This document shows positions 47,541-59,504 of a stretch of DNA of 64,000 bases, in pieces. Position numbers and translations under genes: made by a program. Where the stretch lies: positions 46,040,027-46,104,026 of the forward strand of contig JAKTNV010000010.1 in the NCBI GenBank assembly GCA_022747635.1. Direction: 5' to 3'. The notes under the pieces were generated by a model. That model was not told the origin of the DNA and did not search any database. It saw nothing but the letters and a program-made list of their open reading frames with translations. Numbering within the stretch: the stretch's first letter is position 1; the number at the start of each line of letters is the position of its first letter. This stretch comes from Hetaerina americana. Taxonomy: Eukaryota > Arthropoda > Insecta > Odonata > Calopterygidae.

Positions 47541-49757
47541 CTATATCAGGTCCCTCTTCATCTCTGAGTACTTTCTTCCTCCCTTCATCCCGTCCAACAT
47601 CCCTATCCTGTTCCTTCCCTTTCCTCTTTTGCCCAACATTCTACCCTCTATCACAGTCTTCAACATCCCACTGCCGGTCAACACCCCCTTCATCCACTTT
47701 TCCTGCCTCCGTAGGATTGCTCCCAACAAACCCCTCTCTTCGCCCACCATACCAAGTACTTCCTCATTTATTTTCCTCTCTGTCCATTTCACCTTCTCCA
47801 TTCTTCTCCACACCCACATTTCAAAAGCCTCCAGTCTACGTCTATCCTCCTGCTTCAATGACCACGTTTCCGCGCCGTACATAGCTACGCTCCATATCAA
47901 AGTTTTTACGAGTCTTTTCTTAACATCCTTACTCAAAGTCCCCGTCATCAACTCCCTCCTCCTTGTGAAAGCCTCTTTGCCTAGCGCAATTCTTCTCCTT
48001 ACGTCCCTACTACTTTGACCGTGTTGGTCCAAAACACTACCGAGATACGTAAACTGTTCTACCTGCTCTAGTTTTTGCCCTCCTATTTTAATGTTAAGCT
48101 TGGCCTTTTTCTTTCTAGAAAAACGCATAACCTTTGTTTTATTAATATTGATTCTCATCCCATACCTGTCACACTGAATTTCAAATTCACTCAGTAATGC
48201 TTGCAGCCCCTTAGCTGGCTGACAAACTAAAGCTTGGTCATCAGCAAACCTAACTGATTTTACAAATCCCCCGCCCACTTTCATTCCTACCTCGAGTTCT
48301 TCCCATGCCTCTTTGATCATTTCCTCTGCATACAGGTTGAACAGCAACGGTGATAATGGGCAACCCTGCCTTACACCCCTTCCTAACACTGCCCATCCTG
48401 ACTCCCCGTTTCCCACCCGCACCTGAGCCGTCTGAGACATGTACAGGTTGCGGATTAGCCTCCTTTCCCTCCAATCTATTCCTATTTTCTGCAATATACT
48501 CATTAGTTTTTCCCAATTCACTCTATCAAACGCTTTTTCGAAATCTACGAAACAGGCAAATACCTCCTGGTTGTGTTCTATATTCCTCTCGATTAATAAT
48601 CTCATTACTGCAATGGCATCACGCGTACCTCTCCCCTTCCTAGACCCAAACTGATCATCCCCTAAGTAATCATTTGCCCTACTCTCTAGCCTTTTGTTTA
48701 TGATCCTGAGAACAACTTTAGCTGCGTGGGATATCAAACTTATTGTCCTTTAGTCCTCACATGACGTATCCTTTACCTTTTTCGGAATAGGAACTAAAAC
48801 TGATCTCACAAAATCTTCCGGCCAGATTCCCTCCTCATAAATACTACGGATCACCCCATATAGCCTCTTCCTCCCACATTTTCCTAAGCATTTTAAAAGT
48901 TCCACGGGAATGTTATCTACCCCCACAGCCTTATTTAGTTTCATCTCCCTTAAAGCCCTTTCTATCTCATTGTCTAGTATCCCTGGATCTAAGCTGTCTT
49001 CCTCCACGTCATTTTCTTTTTCAATGTCTAACTTTGTTGGTCTGAGTTCTTTACTATACAGTTCTTCTATATACTCCTTCCATCTCTCTTGGATCTTTCC
49101 TGCGTCAACTATTACCTTACCCGCCTTATCTGTAACTGCTATCGTTGATCTCCCTTTCTTACTTCCCGATAACGATTTAACTTTGCTGTACAGCGCACCG
49201 ATTTCACCCTTCCTCTGCAGACTTTCCATATCCTCGCACTGCGTGTTCCACCATGCTTCTTTTGCTTTATTTGTTGCCCGCCTCAATTTATTGTTCAATT
49301 CTTTGTACTTCATTTTGCCTAATTCTGTATTCATATTCTTCCATTTTCGCCGCTCATCCATCTTTGTAATCATCTCATCCGTGATCCATGGTTTCCTAGT
49401 CCTTTTAGCGTTAACGGTTCCAATAGTGTCTTTTGCGGCTTTAGACAACCCCTTCTTGATCATTTCCCATTTTTCTTCGATAGTACTAAGCCGTTTACCA
49501 TCCTCCATGATTTTCTCTACCGCCTGTTTGTATTCCTTCCTTTTCAACCCATTTAATAATTCTACATTCCATTTTCTAACTCGCCGCCCCTGCCTTATCT
49601 TTTTGAAACGTACGCTACATTTCATAACAACTAAATTGTGGTCTGAGTCCGCATCCGCCCCCGGGAAGCTGTGGGAATTTATCACACTTTTCCTAAACCT
49701 GTGTCTAACCAGGATATAATCTAGCTGATATCTTCCTGAGTCACCTGGATTTTCCAT
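47541..49757 (-). pseudogene. Endonuclease end and reverse transcriptase of LINE copy 1
   Basis: Two pieces lie in one frame, 48750-49757 (335 codons) and 47541-48737 (398 codons), separated by a single TAA (48750-48752) after VKDTSCED, where a Tyr codon is expected. The first piece has the endonuclease C-terminus (SDH at residues 38-40), a basic linker and the first RT motif (GVDNIPVELLK). The second has FGSRKGRGTRDA, the catalytic Asp65 in FVDFEKAFD, VRQGCPLSP (122-130) and the FADD box (164-167), then YLGSVL and a C-terminal region with WSVAMYGAETW. The reverse transcriptase copies the element RNA into DNA at the nick. Apart from the stop this half looks intact, so the insertion is young. 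Confidence 0.93.
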
Positions 49758-50515
49758 GTATACCTGCGTCTTTTGTGGTGTCTAAACCAAGTGTTGGTGA
49801 TGACTAACCCCTGTCTCCTGCAGAACTCAACTGCTTTCTCCCCGCGGTCATTCCTCGTGCCTAAACCGTAGTCGCCCACCTCATCACCATCTCTTCCTTC
49901 GCCTACCGTCGCATTCCAATCCCCCATCACTATCAAATATTTCCCTGCAGGAACACACGCGATCATGTCCTCTAACTGATCGTATATCCTATCGACCTCT
50001 TCTTCCTTATGGTTGCTCGGTGGCATGTATACCTGAATAATAACTAAGTTCGTCGGTTCTGCTTTTATCTCCACTAGTAGTATTCTATCCGTTACCTGCT
50101 CTATGTTGACTACGCTTCTTCCTACCTCTTCATTTAATACAATGGCAACCCCTCGTTGGCTCTCGTCCCCACCGCTGTATATTATTCTATATTTATCACT
50201 CCAGTAATCCCCGCTATCTTTCCATCTCACCTCGCATAGACCTAAAATATCTATATTTCCCCTTTCCATCTCTCGCTTAACATTCTCCAGTTTTCCTGTC
50301 CTCATCATTGTCCTTACATTCCACGTTCCTATTCTAACTAATTTGGTCTTCTTCTCCTGCATCTTCTGTCCTGCTGCTGCTGGTTTTCCCTTGCAAGGGT
50401 TTCGTGGGATGACGACCGCGGAAGCCTTGCCTCCCCCGCTGCCGGGCACGACACACGGCCGATTGGGCCGAGCCCCGTGGTTGCCAGGACTCAAAATATC
50501 TCTATTGTCCATCAT
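49721..50515 (-). pseudogene. APE-type endonuclease domain of LINE copy 1
   Basis: 264 codons. After about 58 basic and Pro/Gly-rich residues the endonuclease begins at RIGTWNVRTM. Visible active-site positions are Asn66 (TWNVRT), Glu95 (LCEVRW), Tyr163 (QVYMP) and Asp199/Asn201 (GDWNAT). The enzyme nicks target DNA so that reverse transcription can start there. The ORF runs out after RRYTWK by a one-base shift. The rest of the domain, including FPGADADSDHNLVV with the catalytic Asp-His, continues in the frame of 48750-49757. Every expected catalytic residue is therefore present, split over two frames. The opposite-strand frame at 48910-49719 is a shadow. Confidence 0.93.
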
Positions 50516-50682
50516 ATTTTTCTAGGGAATGATAATTGAGGTGGTTTCCCGTTGCCTTCCTCAATAGTGTTTTTAACGTGACACCATCACTTACTGGCCG
50601 CCCCACTGGGGTCAGACGCCATTGCAGCCGCCTCACTGAGGAACAGACGCTGCGTGGACTACCTTTCGTCTGGCTCTTAACC

Positions 50683-50685
<3 letters not shown>
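50512..50685 (-). other. 5' leader of LINE copy 1, shared with element at 59.5 kb
   Basis: Upstream of the endonuclease start, the minus strand reads GGCAACGGGAAACCACC, then CATTCCCCTAGAAA just before the ATG, preceded by a GC-rich CAGTGAGGCGGCTGC/GGGGCGGCC stretch. The same order, GCAACGGGAAACTACC then TTCCCCCTAGAAA, occurs on the minus strand at 59505-59560 in a tRNA-headed element. The leader is cut by (TA)n at 50686, so the true 5' end of the LINE may be missing here. Confidence 0.75.

Positions 50686-50738
<53 letters not shown>
50686..50738. repeat. (TA)n tract between two LINE copies
   Basis: A TA run with one TG step. The 5' leader of copy 1 abuts its left side and the truncated 5' end of copy 2 its right side. 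Confidence 0.95.
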
Positions 50739-52437
50739 CCGTAAACGCTAAAAGGACTAGGAAACCTTGGATCACCGATGAGATGATTACAAAGATGGAT
50801 GAGTGGCGAAAATGGAAGAATGTAAATACAGAATTAGGCAAAATGAAGTGCAAAGAATTGAACAATAAATTGAAGCGGGCCAGAAATAAAGTAATAAGCA
50901 TGGTGGAACACGCAGTGCGAGGATATGGAAAGTCTGCAGAGGAAGGGTGAAATCGGTGCGCTGTACAGCAAAGTTAAATCTTTATCAGGAAGTAAGAAAG
51001 GGAGATCAACGATAGCAGTTAGAGATGAGGCGGGTATGGTAATTATAGTTGACGCAGGAAAGATCCAAGAGAGATGGAAGGAATATATAGAAGAATTGTA
51101 TAGTAAAGAGCTTAGACCAACAAAGTTAGACATAGAAAAGGAAAATGACGTAGTGGAAGATAGCTTAGGTCCAGGCATACTAGACAATGAGATAGAAAGG
51201 GCATTAAGGGAGATGAAACTAAATAAGGCCGTGTGGGTGGATAACATTCCCGCGGAACTTTTAAAAGGCTTAGGAAAATGTGGGAGGAAGAGGCTATATG
51301 GGGTGATCCGTAGTATTTTTGAGGAGGGAATCTGGCCGGAAGATTTTGTGAGATCAGTTTTAGTTCCAATTCCGAAAAAGGTAAAGGATACGTCATGTGA
51401 GGACTAAAGGACAATAAGTTTGATATCCCACGCAGCTAAAGTTGTTCTCAGGATCATAAACAAAAGGATAGAGAGTAGGGCAAATGATTACTTAGGGGAT
51501 GATCAGTTTGGGTCTAGGAAGGGGAGAGGTACGCGTGATGCCATTGCAGTAATGAGATTATTAATCGAGAGGAATATAGAACACAACCAGGAGATATTTG
51601 CCTGTTTCGTAGATTACGGAAAAGCGTTTGATAGAGTGAATTGGGAAAAATGAATGAGTATTCTGCAGAAAATAGGAATAGATTGGAGGTAGGAATGAAA
51701 GTGGGTGGGGAATTCGTACAATCAGTCAGGTTTGCAGATGACCAAGCTTTAGTGTGTCAGTCAGTCAAGGGGCTGCAAGCATTGCTTAGTGAATTGGAAA
51801 TTCAATGCGACAGGTATGGGTTGAGAATCAATATCAAGAAAACAAAGGTTATGCGATTTTCTAGAAAGAAAAAGGCTAAGCTTAACATTAGAATAGGAGG
51901 GCAAAAACTCGAGCAGGTCGAACAGTTCTCGGTAGTGTTTTGGACCAACACGGTCAAAGTAGTAGGGACGTAAGGAGAAGAATTGCGCTAGGCAAAGCGG
52001 CTTTCACAAGGAGGAGGGAGTTGATGACGGGGACTTTGAGTAAGGATGTTAAGAAAAGACTCGTAAAAACTTTGATATGGAGCGTAGCTATGTACGGCGC
52101 GGAAACGTGGTCATTGAAGCAGGAGGATAGACGTAGACTGGAGGCTTTTGAAATGTGGGTGTGGAGAAGAATGGAGAAGGTGAAATGGACAGAGAAGAAA
52201 ACAAACCAGGAAGTACTTGGTATGGTGGGCGAACAGAGGGGTTTGTTGGGAGCAATCCTATGGAGGCAGGAAAAGTGGCTGAAGGGGCTATTGACCGGCA
52301 GCGGGATGCTGAAGACTTTAATTTAGGGGAGAATGTTAGGCAAACGAGTGAAAGGGAAGGAACAGGATAGGGATTTTGGACGGGATGAAGGGAGGAAGAA
52401 AGTTCTCGGAGCTGAAGAGGGACCTGATGTAAAGTTG
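50738..52437 (+). pseudogene. Reverse transcriptase of LINE copy 2, broken
   Basis: The frames join as 50738-50950, 50925-51407, 51420-51653, 51641-51973 and 51940-52326. The TAA after VKDTSCED (51405-51407) is the same stop as in copy 1. The catalytic Asp survives in FVDYGKAFD. The segment between the codons for IGIDW and LEVGMK is missing, about 60 residues including the VRQGCPLSP motif. The join near 51690 sits in GATTGGAGGTAGG, with GAGG shared by both flanks. FADDQALVC is kept at about 51729. A further shift destroys the YLGS region. Confidence 0.92.
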
Positions 52438-52534
52438 GATGTTGTGTTTTGCTAGGGGTCACAAATTATTTAATTTTTAATTATTTCCATCCAAAAACCT
52501 ACCTTAACCGGTAGATTACCTAATAATAATAATA

Positions 52535-52537
<3 letters not shown>
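50738..52537 (+). mobile_element. RTE-like LINE, 5'-truncated copy 2
   Basis: It starts inside the polyprotein at the segment TVNAKRTRKPWITDEM, so the leader and endonuclease are absent. It ends with CCGGTAGATTACC followed by five TAA repeats. Where they overlap it is very close to copy 1. It has several frameshifts (near 50895, 51650, 51930 and 52325) and an internal deletion near 51690. A copy truncated at its 5' end with a simple-repeat tail is the normal product of target-primed reverse transcription. Confidence 0.93.
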
Positions 52538-52590
<53 letters not shown>

Positions 52591-52640
52591 GCATATATAT
52601 ATATATTTTTTTTGCATATGTATATATATACATGTATAAT
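52521..52640. repeat. (TAA)n LINE tail running into (TA)n
   Basis: TAATAATAATAATAA closes LINE copy 2 and is followed by an interrupted TA tract with a TTTTTTT block near 52607. The tail and tract are continuous, so the TAA repeats may have seeded the TA expansion, or the element entered an existing TA tract. Confidence 0.9.
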
Positions 52641-53140
<500 letters not shown>

Positions 53141-53884
53141 TCTATAGACAGTGAGTTATATACATATCACTGTGGCGATCGCGATATACATAGACCTTAC
53201 TGTGACGATCGATTTAAGAGTGGGATTGGTGGTATTCTCGCGACCACAGACTACGGGAAACATCGTACTAAATCTGAATCCGGCGGAGCATGAACATTCT
53301 TTTTCAGTGTTTGTACGTGTTTGCTTGATTTTATATGCTATTCGTCCTATTTTTTCTAAATTTATGTATATGGCAGCCAGTTTTCCTAGTGAATAATGAT
53401 AAAAATTTATCGTATTAGCTTATTGCTTAATTGTATAGATTTTTCTATCAAAGTATCTTATGCAACAATAAAAGTAAAAAAATATGGGTGATCGAAGCAG
53501 AATAGAAAATCAATTTAATCAGAAGCTTTGTCATAAAATACTGAATATGATACACATTTAAAATGCGTGGTGAATTTGTTTGTTTGTGGACTATTTTTCA
53601 CTAAACTTGAAAAATGCTTTTTGAATCTCAAAATACAATGGGTGAAAGAAGTGTTAGATTAAAGGAACATGTATGCGCATGTATGCATTAAATACAGCAT
53701 TGATTCTCTTCGTCAATTACATAATTGTTCTTGAATAATTAGATTATATCGCCTCATAGTCGAATTAAAAAAGAACTTTTCAATGAAAAAGATGCATAGT
53801 AGTTTTAAATATAATATAATACAATATATTCAAAGTATATTGAATTTCGAGTAAAGTTCACTATTTTTCAAGTACTTATACCCG
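53141..53884. other. Unassigned AT-rich sequence
   Basis: I see no recognisable gene or element between the compound microsatellite and the SINE-like element. Confidence 0.5.
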
Positions 53885-54085
53885 CTTAGGGTAGTCTATG
53901 GGATAGATATTTGGACTTCTGACCAAAAGACCTGGGCTCCATTCCTGACGCTTCTGGGCTCCCTTTGTCTTACCCAACCTGGGTTTTTCCCATAGAGGAT
54001 TTCTCGCATCCTGAGTAGCCATAGGCAACTCAGAGAAAGGAACTCCCACCCCTACTCTGATGTATATATTTCACACTACGTTAGA
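53885..54085 (+). mobile_element. tRNA-like SINE (candidate)
   Basis: The head reads GGGTAGTCTATGGGATAG (A-box-like), GGACTTCTGACC (an anticodon-arm-like block, as in elongator tRNAs) and AGACCTGGGCTCCATTCC (T-arm-like, with a weak B box). The body contains CAACCTGGGTTTTTCCCATAGAGG and a TAGCCATAGGCAACTCAG stretch. It is a different family from the SINE at 58.3 kb. The imperfect B box and missing acceptor pairing exclude a working tRNA gene. Confidence 0.55.
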
Positions 54086-57000
54086 CTTAGTAATAGATGG
54101 GCTCTGCTCGCACATATCAAACTTACTTTCGGATTAAATACCGAGGGCAATTTTTGAAAATTTCTACTGATCATTTTCCTACCAAAATACTTAAATCGGT
54201 GTCGTAGTAATGAATCTATCTGAATATAAATTGAAATAATAATTGTATCTATAAAATGACTCAGTTACGTTCAATATGAGATATATTCATTTCAAAAAAA
54301 TTTTGGAAGAGTAGCAATCTCTAATTTAAATAATACTTTCATGCCTGATTATCTAGGAAGTGCAAGGGTACTCTTTTATTTCAAGAATTAACGTTTGGCG
54401 CGCCAATACAAGTATATTCATTAAAATAAGCCGATATCATTTTTATGACTGTTTCTTTTTCAAATGGTTACCTGAAACTCTCTCTGCAACCAAGATATTT
54501 GTCTTTCTCCTTAAAAAATTCATGGAGTTAAATTGCCGCAGGAAACTTAATGCTTAGACCATCTTTCACACAAAGAAAGTGTTTTCAAATGCTCCATTAA
54601 TACTTCTGTGCTTAAGTGGGTTTGAATAATTTATTTTCTCCCCCTTTGACTGAAAACAAAAAAACACAAGTCACATGAAGTGGTTTAATACCAAGTCCCC
54701 CGACTTCGAGTTTGATGGAATGTGGTCAATTTCCTCAAATTTACCTAAGATCAAATTTGGGCTAGCATTAAAAGCGGTCAATTTAAGGGAACAAATCTCA
54801 GTCTCATCACTCTAAGTTACATTTCCAAACATTTCTGCCTTATTTAAATATTGAAATTTCGCAAAATAATTAATCACTACTTACGTTTTGGAAGACTTAA
54901 GGACCCCAAAAGTTCCATCATATAACTTTTTCTTCATATATTTTGAACGTTAATAATAAAGATTACTTGTCTAATTCAAATCCCCTTGAAATGGAAGTGG
55001 GCGCAGTAGTTTCAATCGAATGTGGCAACTTATGGGAAAATATAACCCGCTCTTTTTCTTAAAGAAATCTTTTTCTATTCATTTTAATAATTTGAAAATA
55101 AATGAAACGTTTCGGTGAGAGAAATTTTTCCCCATTTTTTAAGTTTAAGAAGAGTAATTTTCACTAGGCGTACAAGCTGTTTTGGTATTTATTATCTGCA
55201 CCGATGTATCAAAAAGTTACGTGCGCAACGAATTATTTATCGTCTATCAAAAACTCTCTGACTTTAAACAATTTTATATATTCTTAAGCAAAATTTGAGA
55301 CGAATATACTGTAATAGTACCTTATTTTCATCTTAATAGACCCTATCATCATTGGAGTACTTATTAATAGGCTCATTCAGAAGTAGCTCTGTTGCAAAAA
55401 CAATTCTTGTGGAGACCATAATCCACAAGATATTTCCTAATTTAATTCATTAAATTATCAGATATTGATGGCGTTTAAGTATGCATTCAATAAAATTACT
55501 TCGAATTATAAAGAGCTCTTCTAGAATTTAAAAAAGATTAATATCTGATTACATTTTTTACTTCATATAATTGCAACATGCTTTTGCATGATTGCTATCA
55601 TTAATTTTAATTTTTTTACTATCTTTCAACTGAGGAAAATATTTGTGTCTAAACGTTTTTAAAGCTTATCTAGACCAGACTCAGACTTGGACTTGATCAC
55701 TCATTAAATATAACTCCCTTCTGAAAACCATATCCCATTCAACGATGCAACATTGTGAGCCTCAGATGATCACGGAAATAGGTCAGAGCATTTGTTCACC
55801 TAGAGTTTAGTTTAGAATTCTAAATGATAAATGTTACGCATAGAACTGACTCGCTAATTGTAACGGTGGACTAAAAGTAATCATGTGGGCTTTACTACGA
55901 ATTTTGTCAGAGATATCAACCATTTCCCGGCCCAATTTCGTTTCAGCATTATATGATCAGAGTTAGATAAGTGAGTCAGTATGCACCTATTTGTATTGTT
56001 CATCGACATCTAGCTTCAAAATTAAAAAGGCTCAGTTATTTTAAAAATCCTGTATGATTTACAAAATGTTGATGGATTGATTGTTTATTACATTTGTTGA
56101 ACAAATTGCAAATTTTCCTATTTCCGAGGTGCTTCTCAGGAGGCAGCTCTGCATTTGATTAGTAATTCTACTAGTTTAATCACAGACATAAGAAAATTAT
56201 GACCCGCTGGCAGTATAAAATATGATTAATACATAATAATATACAGAGACCCTAACTGAAAAGAGTGAATTATTATTTGCGATGCCATATGTAGAACCCT
56301 ATAGGAATAACTTAAATGATCCTTTACAAGTATGTACAAAATAACCAGCGATGGTAAAAACCAACTAAAAGTAGTCACATTTGAGTATTTTTTAAGGAGT
56401 AATTTGCAAATGAGTGCTGAGTGATTTTTTATAAATGAGAGATTTGTATTAAGTTAACAAATTTATCATGTTTCCTTGAAACTCCTTATTTGTACAGAGT
56501 AGAATATTAATTTCCGAAGAGACCATTAATGGAGAATCCCTTGTGTAGAGGAAACCGTATTATCAGCGATCTAAATCGGAGGAATAAATACGATTGCAGC
56601 TAACTTCGAGGGATATTTGGATGCCCCAAAGGAGAGAGCAGAGGACTATACGAGCGGAGAAGACTCGTTTGTACCAGCTACGCTTCGAGTTTCCTGGGTG
56701 GAAGCGGCTTTGGACGGGATCATTGTTTCCTAGGGGAAAGTCGGAGTGCAAAAAGGGGTCAGAGGGAAAAGTAGAATAGTCCACAGCAAGTGGTATGGCT
56801 AGAGAAATCGAAGGACGCTTATGCCGCCTACTTTTGTTTTGGTGATTTTCTCTAAACCCATTTCAAGGCCAAATAATAGTTATCAGTGTGCTTAAGAACG
56901 CCCATTGGAAAAAAACTAACTTTTTTTATTGCAACCTCGTTTCCATTGATAAATTAAGCCTCTCCAAATATAGGGACGTGCCTGAGAGGGAGGCAGTTTA

Positions 57001-57799
57001 AATAAATAAACGGTTGCAGTTTTATTTTGAATGACCCATAGGAGAACTCATAAATCCACCTCAAACTCTTCGCTCGGATTGAAGTGTTTTCCTAAGAGGG
57101 TACTTTTTTTAATGATACTCTCATCACATGAATGAATATTCGTAAAATATCTCTGATAAAAGGGCCAAAATGCGCCCGTATTCCTCATTCAAATGAAACT
57201 AATATGATGCAGACTCGTAGGTTTCGATATTTCATGAAATATTAGTATTTACAAGGGTTACACGGCCCTGAAAATAGGTCAAATGAGAAATGTTTCGTTG
57301 CACTCTCCCATAAATCTTTTTCAAATTGACAAACAGCATCCGTTTCCCTATTTTTTCCCACGATTTCATTATCTAGCTCAAACTATGCTATTGGGAAATT
57401 AAATCCAGCAGTTAAATTTCGTTCTATCGATATGACAGCTGTAGAAAGTGCAACACTGATGAATGGATTGTGGTATTTCAATAATATAATTTTGGGGATT
57501 TAATACAAGTCATACTCTATGCACGGCATTTTCTCTCACCCTGGTAACTACAATGCAAATAAATCTGACGTATAATCAAATATATGCAACGTCACTCAAA
57601 ACTCATTGATCTTTTTTATTTGATGAGTTCCGATCAAAATTTTTGTAACTTTCAGACATAGATAATATTAATTTAGTTTACATTGCATTTCCGGCTAATT
57701 GCTCCAGAAAGAAACGTTTTTTAATAAAATATGAATCTCATGACAGGAAAAAGTTTTATTATAAAAATCTAAAAGACATTAGCTTAAACTTAAGAAATC
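54086..57799. other. Unassigned AT-rich sequence
   Basis: No gene recognised. The frames at 54360-54557 and 56563-56784/56594-56779 have no visible domain. Confidence 0.45.
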
Positions 57800-58215
57800 T
57801 GCCACCTTGCAATCCTGGAAGAACTCTTTTCTCCCCATTCCTTTGATCGTCTTTTTGTATCACAATTGACATGCTTTACCCATGTCTCATTTCAAGTTAA
57901 GATACGATCTAAGAGTACGTTACCATCTTTGTCACAGGATTCGAAGAAAGTCAGAGATGCAGCAACACGTTGATTTTTGCTGTACTCCTTCAAGATTTTC
58001 GGCACCCATCTGGCACAAAACTTGTGATAGCCAAAATTTTCCGTCATAAAATGTGAAGCACATGAAGCAAGAGATCCATAATCGTAAATAAACGATTTCT
58101 ACGGATTTTTTTGTAGATTTTAACCGCCAGCTCATCTGTCACAAAGCTAGGCCGACTACTGCGGTCCTCATCGTGAACATTAATTCGGTCGATAATAAAC
58201 TCAATTCATCTCTGC
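57800..58215 (-). pseudogene. Mariner transposase fragment, broken
   Basis: Reading the minus strand across shifts gives NVHDEDRSSRPSFVTDEL (linker after the first helix-turn-helix), NRLFTIMDLL, then GYHKFCARWVPKIL, QRVAASLTFFE, DGN.LLDRI, and a block NETWVKHVN...SKEWGEKSS. In intact relatives that block reads GDETWV with the first catalytic Asp; here the preceding codon is a stop and Asp has become Asn. The type matches the deleted mariner at 41.5 kb (NTHDDERSGRPS, ARWVP) but is much more decayed. No terminal repeats were identified. The SINE at 58.3 kb lies just beyond its 5' side. Confidence 0.85.
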
Positions 58216-58279
58216 CTCTCTTCACCTTCATTCGTTATTTCATCTTCGCATTCTTCAGAAAGTTGCCAGGGGATCGGGA

Positions 58280-58577
58280 TTGTTGCGGTGGCTATCGTAC
58301 TGGCTTCCCACCAGGAGGGCTCGGGTTCAAATCCTGGCGGTGTAGAATATTTTTCAGAGGATTCTCGATCCCGTATTGAGGTGAGTTGTGGAGGGCACTT
58401 TGAGTGAGTACGCCGTCCGTCGGATGGGACGTTAAACTGCGGACCCCTTGGCGCCTTTCTTAAACAGTAGGTTAATGCTGACGCCGGGTTTCTCTCCACC
58501 CTTCTCCATTTTCTGTCCATCCCCTACGGCGAAAATTACCTCAGCTGTCGGTCGCCTCCCCTAAATAATACTATTAC
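58280..58577 (+). mobile_element. tRNA-derived SINE, well preserved copy
   Basis: The tRNA-like head shows an A-box-like GCGGTGGCTATCG, then GTACTGGCTTCC, and a near-consensus B box in GGGTTCAAATCC. The body contains the blocks GTCCGTCGGATGGGACGTTA, CCCCTTGGCGCCT and GGGTTTCTCTCCACCC, and it ends CCCCTAAATAATACTATT, a TAA-like tail. The copy at 27940-28206 is a diverged relative in the opposite orientation. A TAA-type tail is also what the local RTE-like LINE carries, so mobilisation by it is plausible but unproven. The minus-strand frame 58206-58520 lies over it and is not a gene. Confidence 0.85.
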
Positions 58578-59430
58578 AAAATTGCCAATGAATGTCAATT
58601 TGCTCGTGGTTTTTTGTCTGTAAAAACGAAATCACAGGTCGCACTTCGCGGGATTTTCTATTGCAGCGTACATTCTTACAGTTTGAAGTGATCAAAGTAA
58701 AAGAACTATAGTCTGCAAATTACCACAACAGGATGCTTAATAAGATTAGATACATTTAGGCTAATGGCTCTTGAACCAAAACACCTTTCTCCCGTAGCGC
58801 TGTCGGACAAACTTTATTTTATTCTAAGCCCTTACCATTCTCGGGGGAAATGACAAATTATATCTGTTTTACACGTGATTTCTCGAATTCTATTGAAATT
58901 TTCCCTCCCCTCTTAAATCGATGAGCCCAATAGCATATTTTCTACCTCATTTGAAAAACAGACAAAATTCCAACTAATTTAAAGGGTTTTCATTTGTAAT
59001 TTAGCCTTCGCTCCCTTAGTGAATCCAAGCCTAGCTTCTCTAATAATTTCGATAAGCTACTCGGTTGGTCATAACGACCGTGTGACAAATCTAGCTCCTT
59101 TATGCTGCAGACAATCGAATTCGGAAGTCAATCCGAATTCATGAGGATTCCATATTCTAGCAGCATATTCTATATATACTCACACATGCATGTATGCGCA
59201 TCTATTGAATTCTTAACTAAGGATATCGTTTATATAGCTAATTTTGTGACAGCACTGTCGTCGAACTATTTTAAGGAATTATTCCGCCTGTGTTCTAAAG
59301 CATTTCCTGCGTATGCCATTTAATTAAGGACACATTCAATTCTTCAAATTTTATAAAACTCGAAGCATAAAATACACATTGCATAATTAAATGAAGAAAA
59401 GGTTTCCGATGGAGTTTTCATAGTCAAAGA
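58578..59430. other. Unassigned AT-rich sequence
   Basis: I see no recognisable gene or repeat. Confidence 0.5.
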
Positions 59431-59495
59431 TACCGTTGAAATTTAGGTGATGCTGTCTAAGATCATCGTCAGTATTTCAATCCTAGGATTACTAA
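59426..59495. repeat. Direct repeat A flanking tRNA-headed element
   Basis: AAAGATACCGTTGAAATTTA and the following TGATGCTGTCTAAGATCATC correspond, with about one change in four, to 59891-59962. The pair flanks the element at 59505-59885. Confidence 0.65.
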
Positions 59496-59504
59496 ATTTG
59501 AATA

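Larger units (their letters stand above)
47444..50685 (-). mobile_element. RTE-like LINE, nearly full-length copy 1
   Basis: The order on the minus strand is a 5' leader (50516-50685), APE-type endonuclease, reverse transcriptase, and a short 3' UTR ending CCGGTAGATTACC and an AT-rich tail. One polyprotein with APE plus RT, no gag-like ORF, a very short 3' UTR and a microsatellite-like tail all fit the RTE clade. A related APE-type clade is the alternative. It has two lesions: a frameshift near 49760 and an in-frame stop at 48750-48752. It lies 5' to 5' with copy 2 across a (TA)n tract. Confidence 0.9.

Noticed and set aside
48910..49719. 269-codon plus-strand open frame, hydrophobic
   Set aside because: Exact antisense shadow of the LINE endonuclease/RT ORF. 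The Ser/Leu/Phe-rich product follows from the Lys/Glu-rich sense strand.
47444..52537. Twin-priming inversion of a single LINE insertion
   Set aside because: Twin priming gives two non-overlapping parts of one element. Here both halves contain the same RT region and both have 3' ends.
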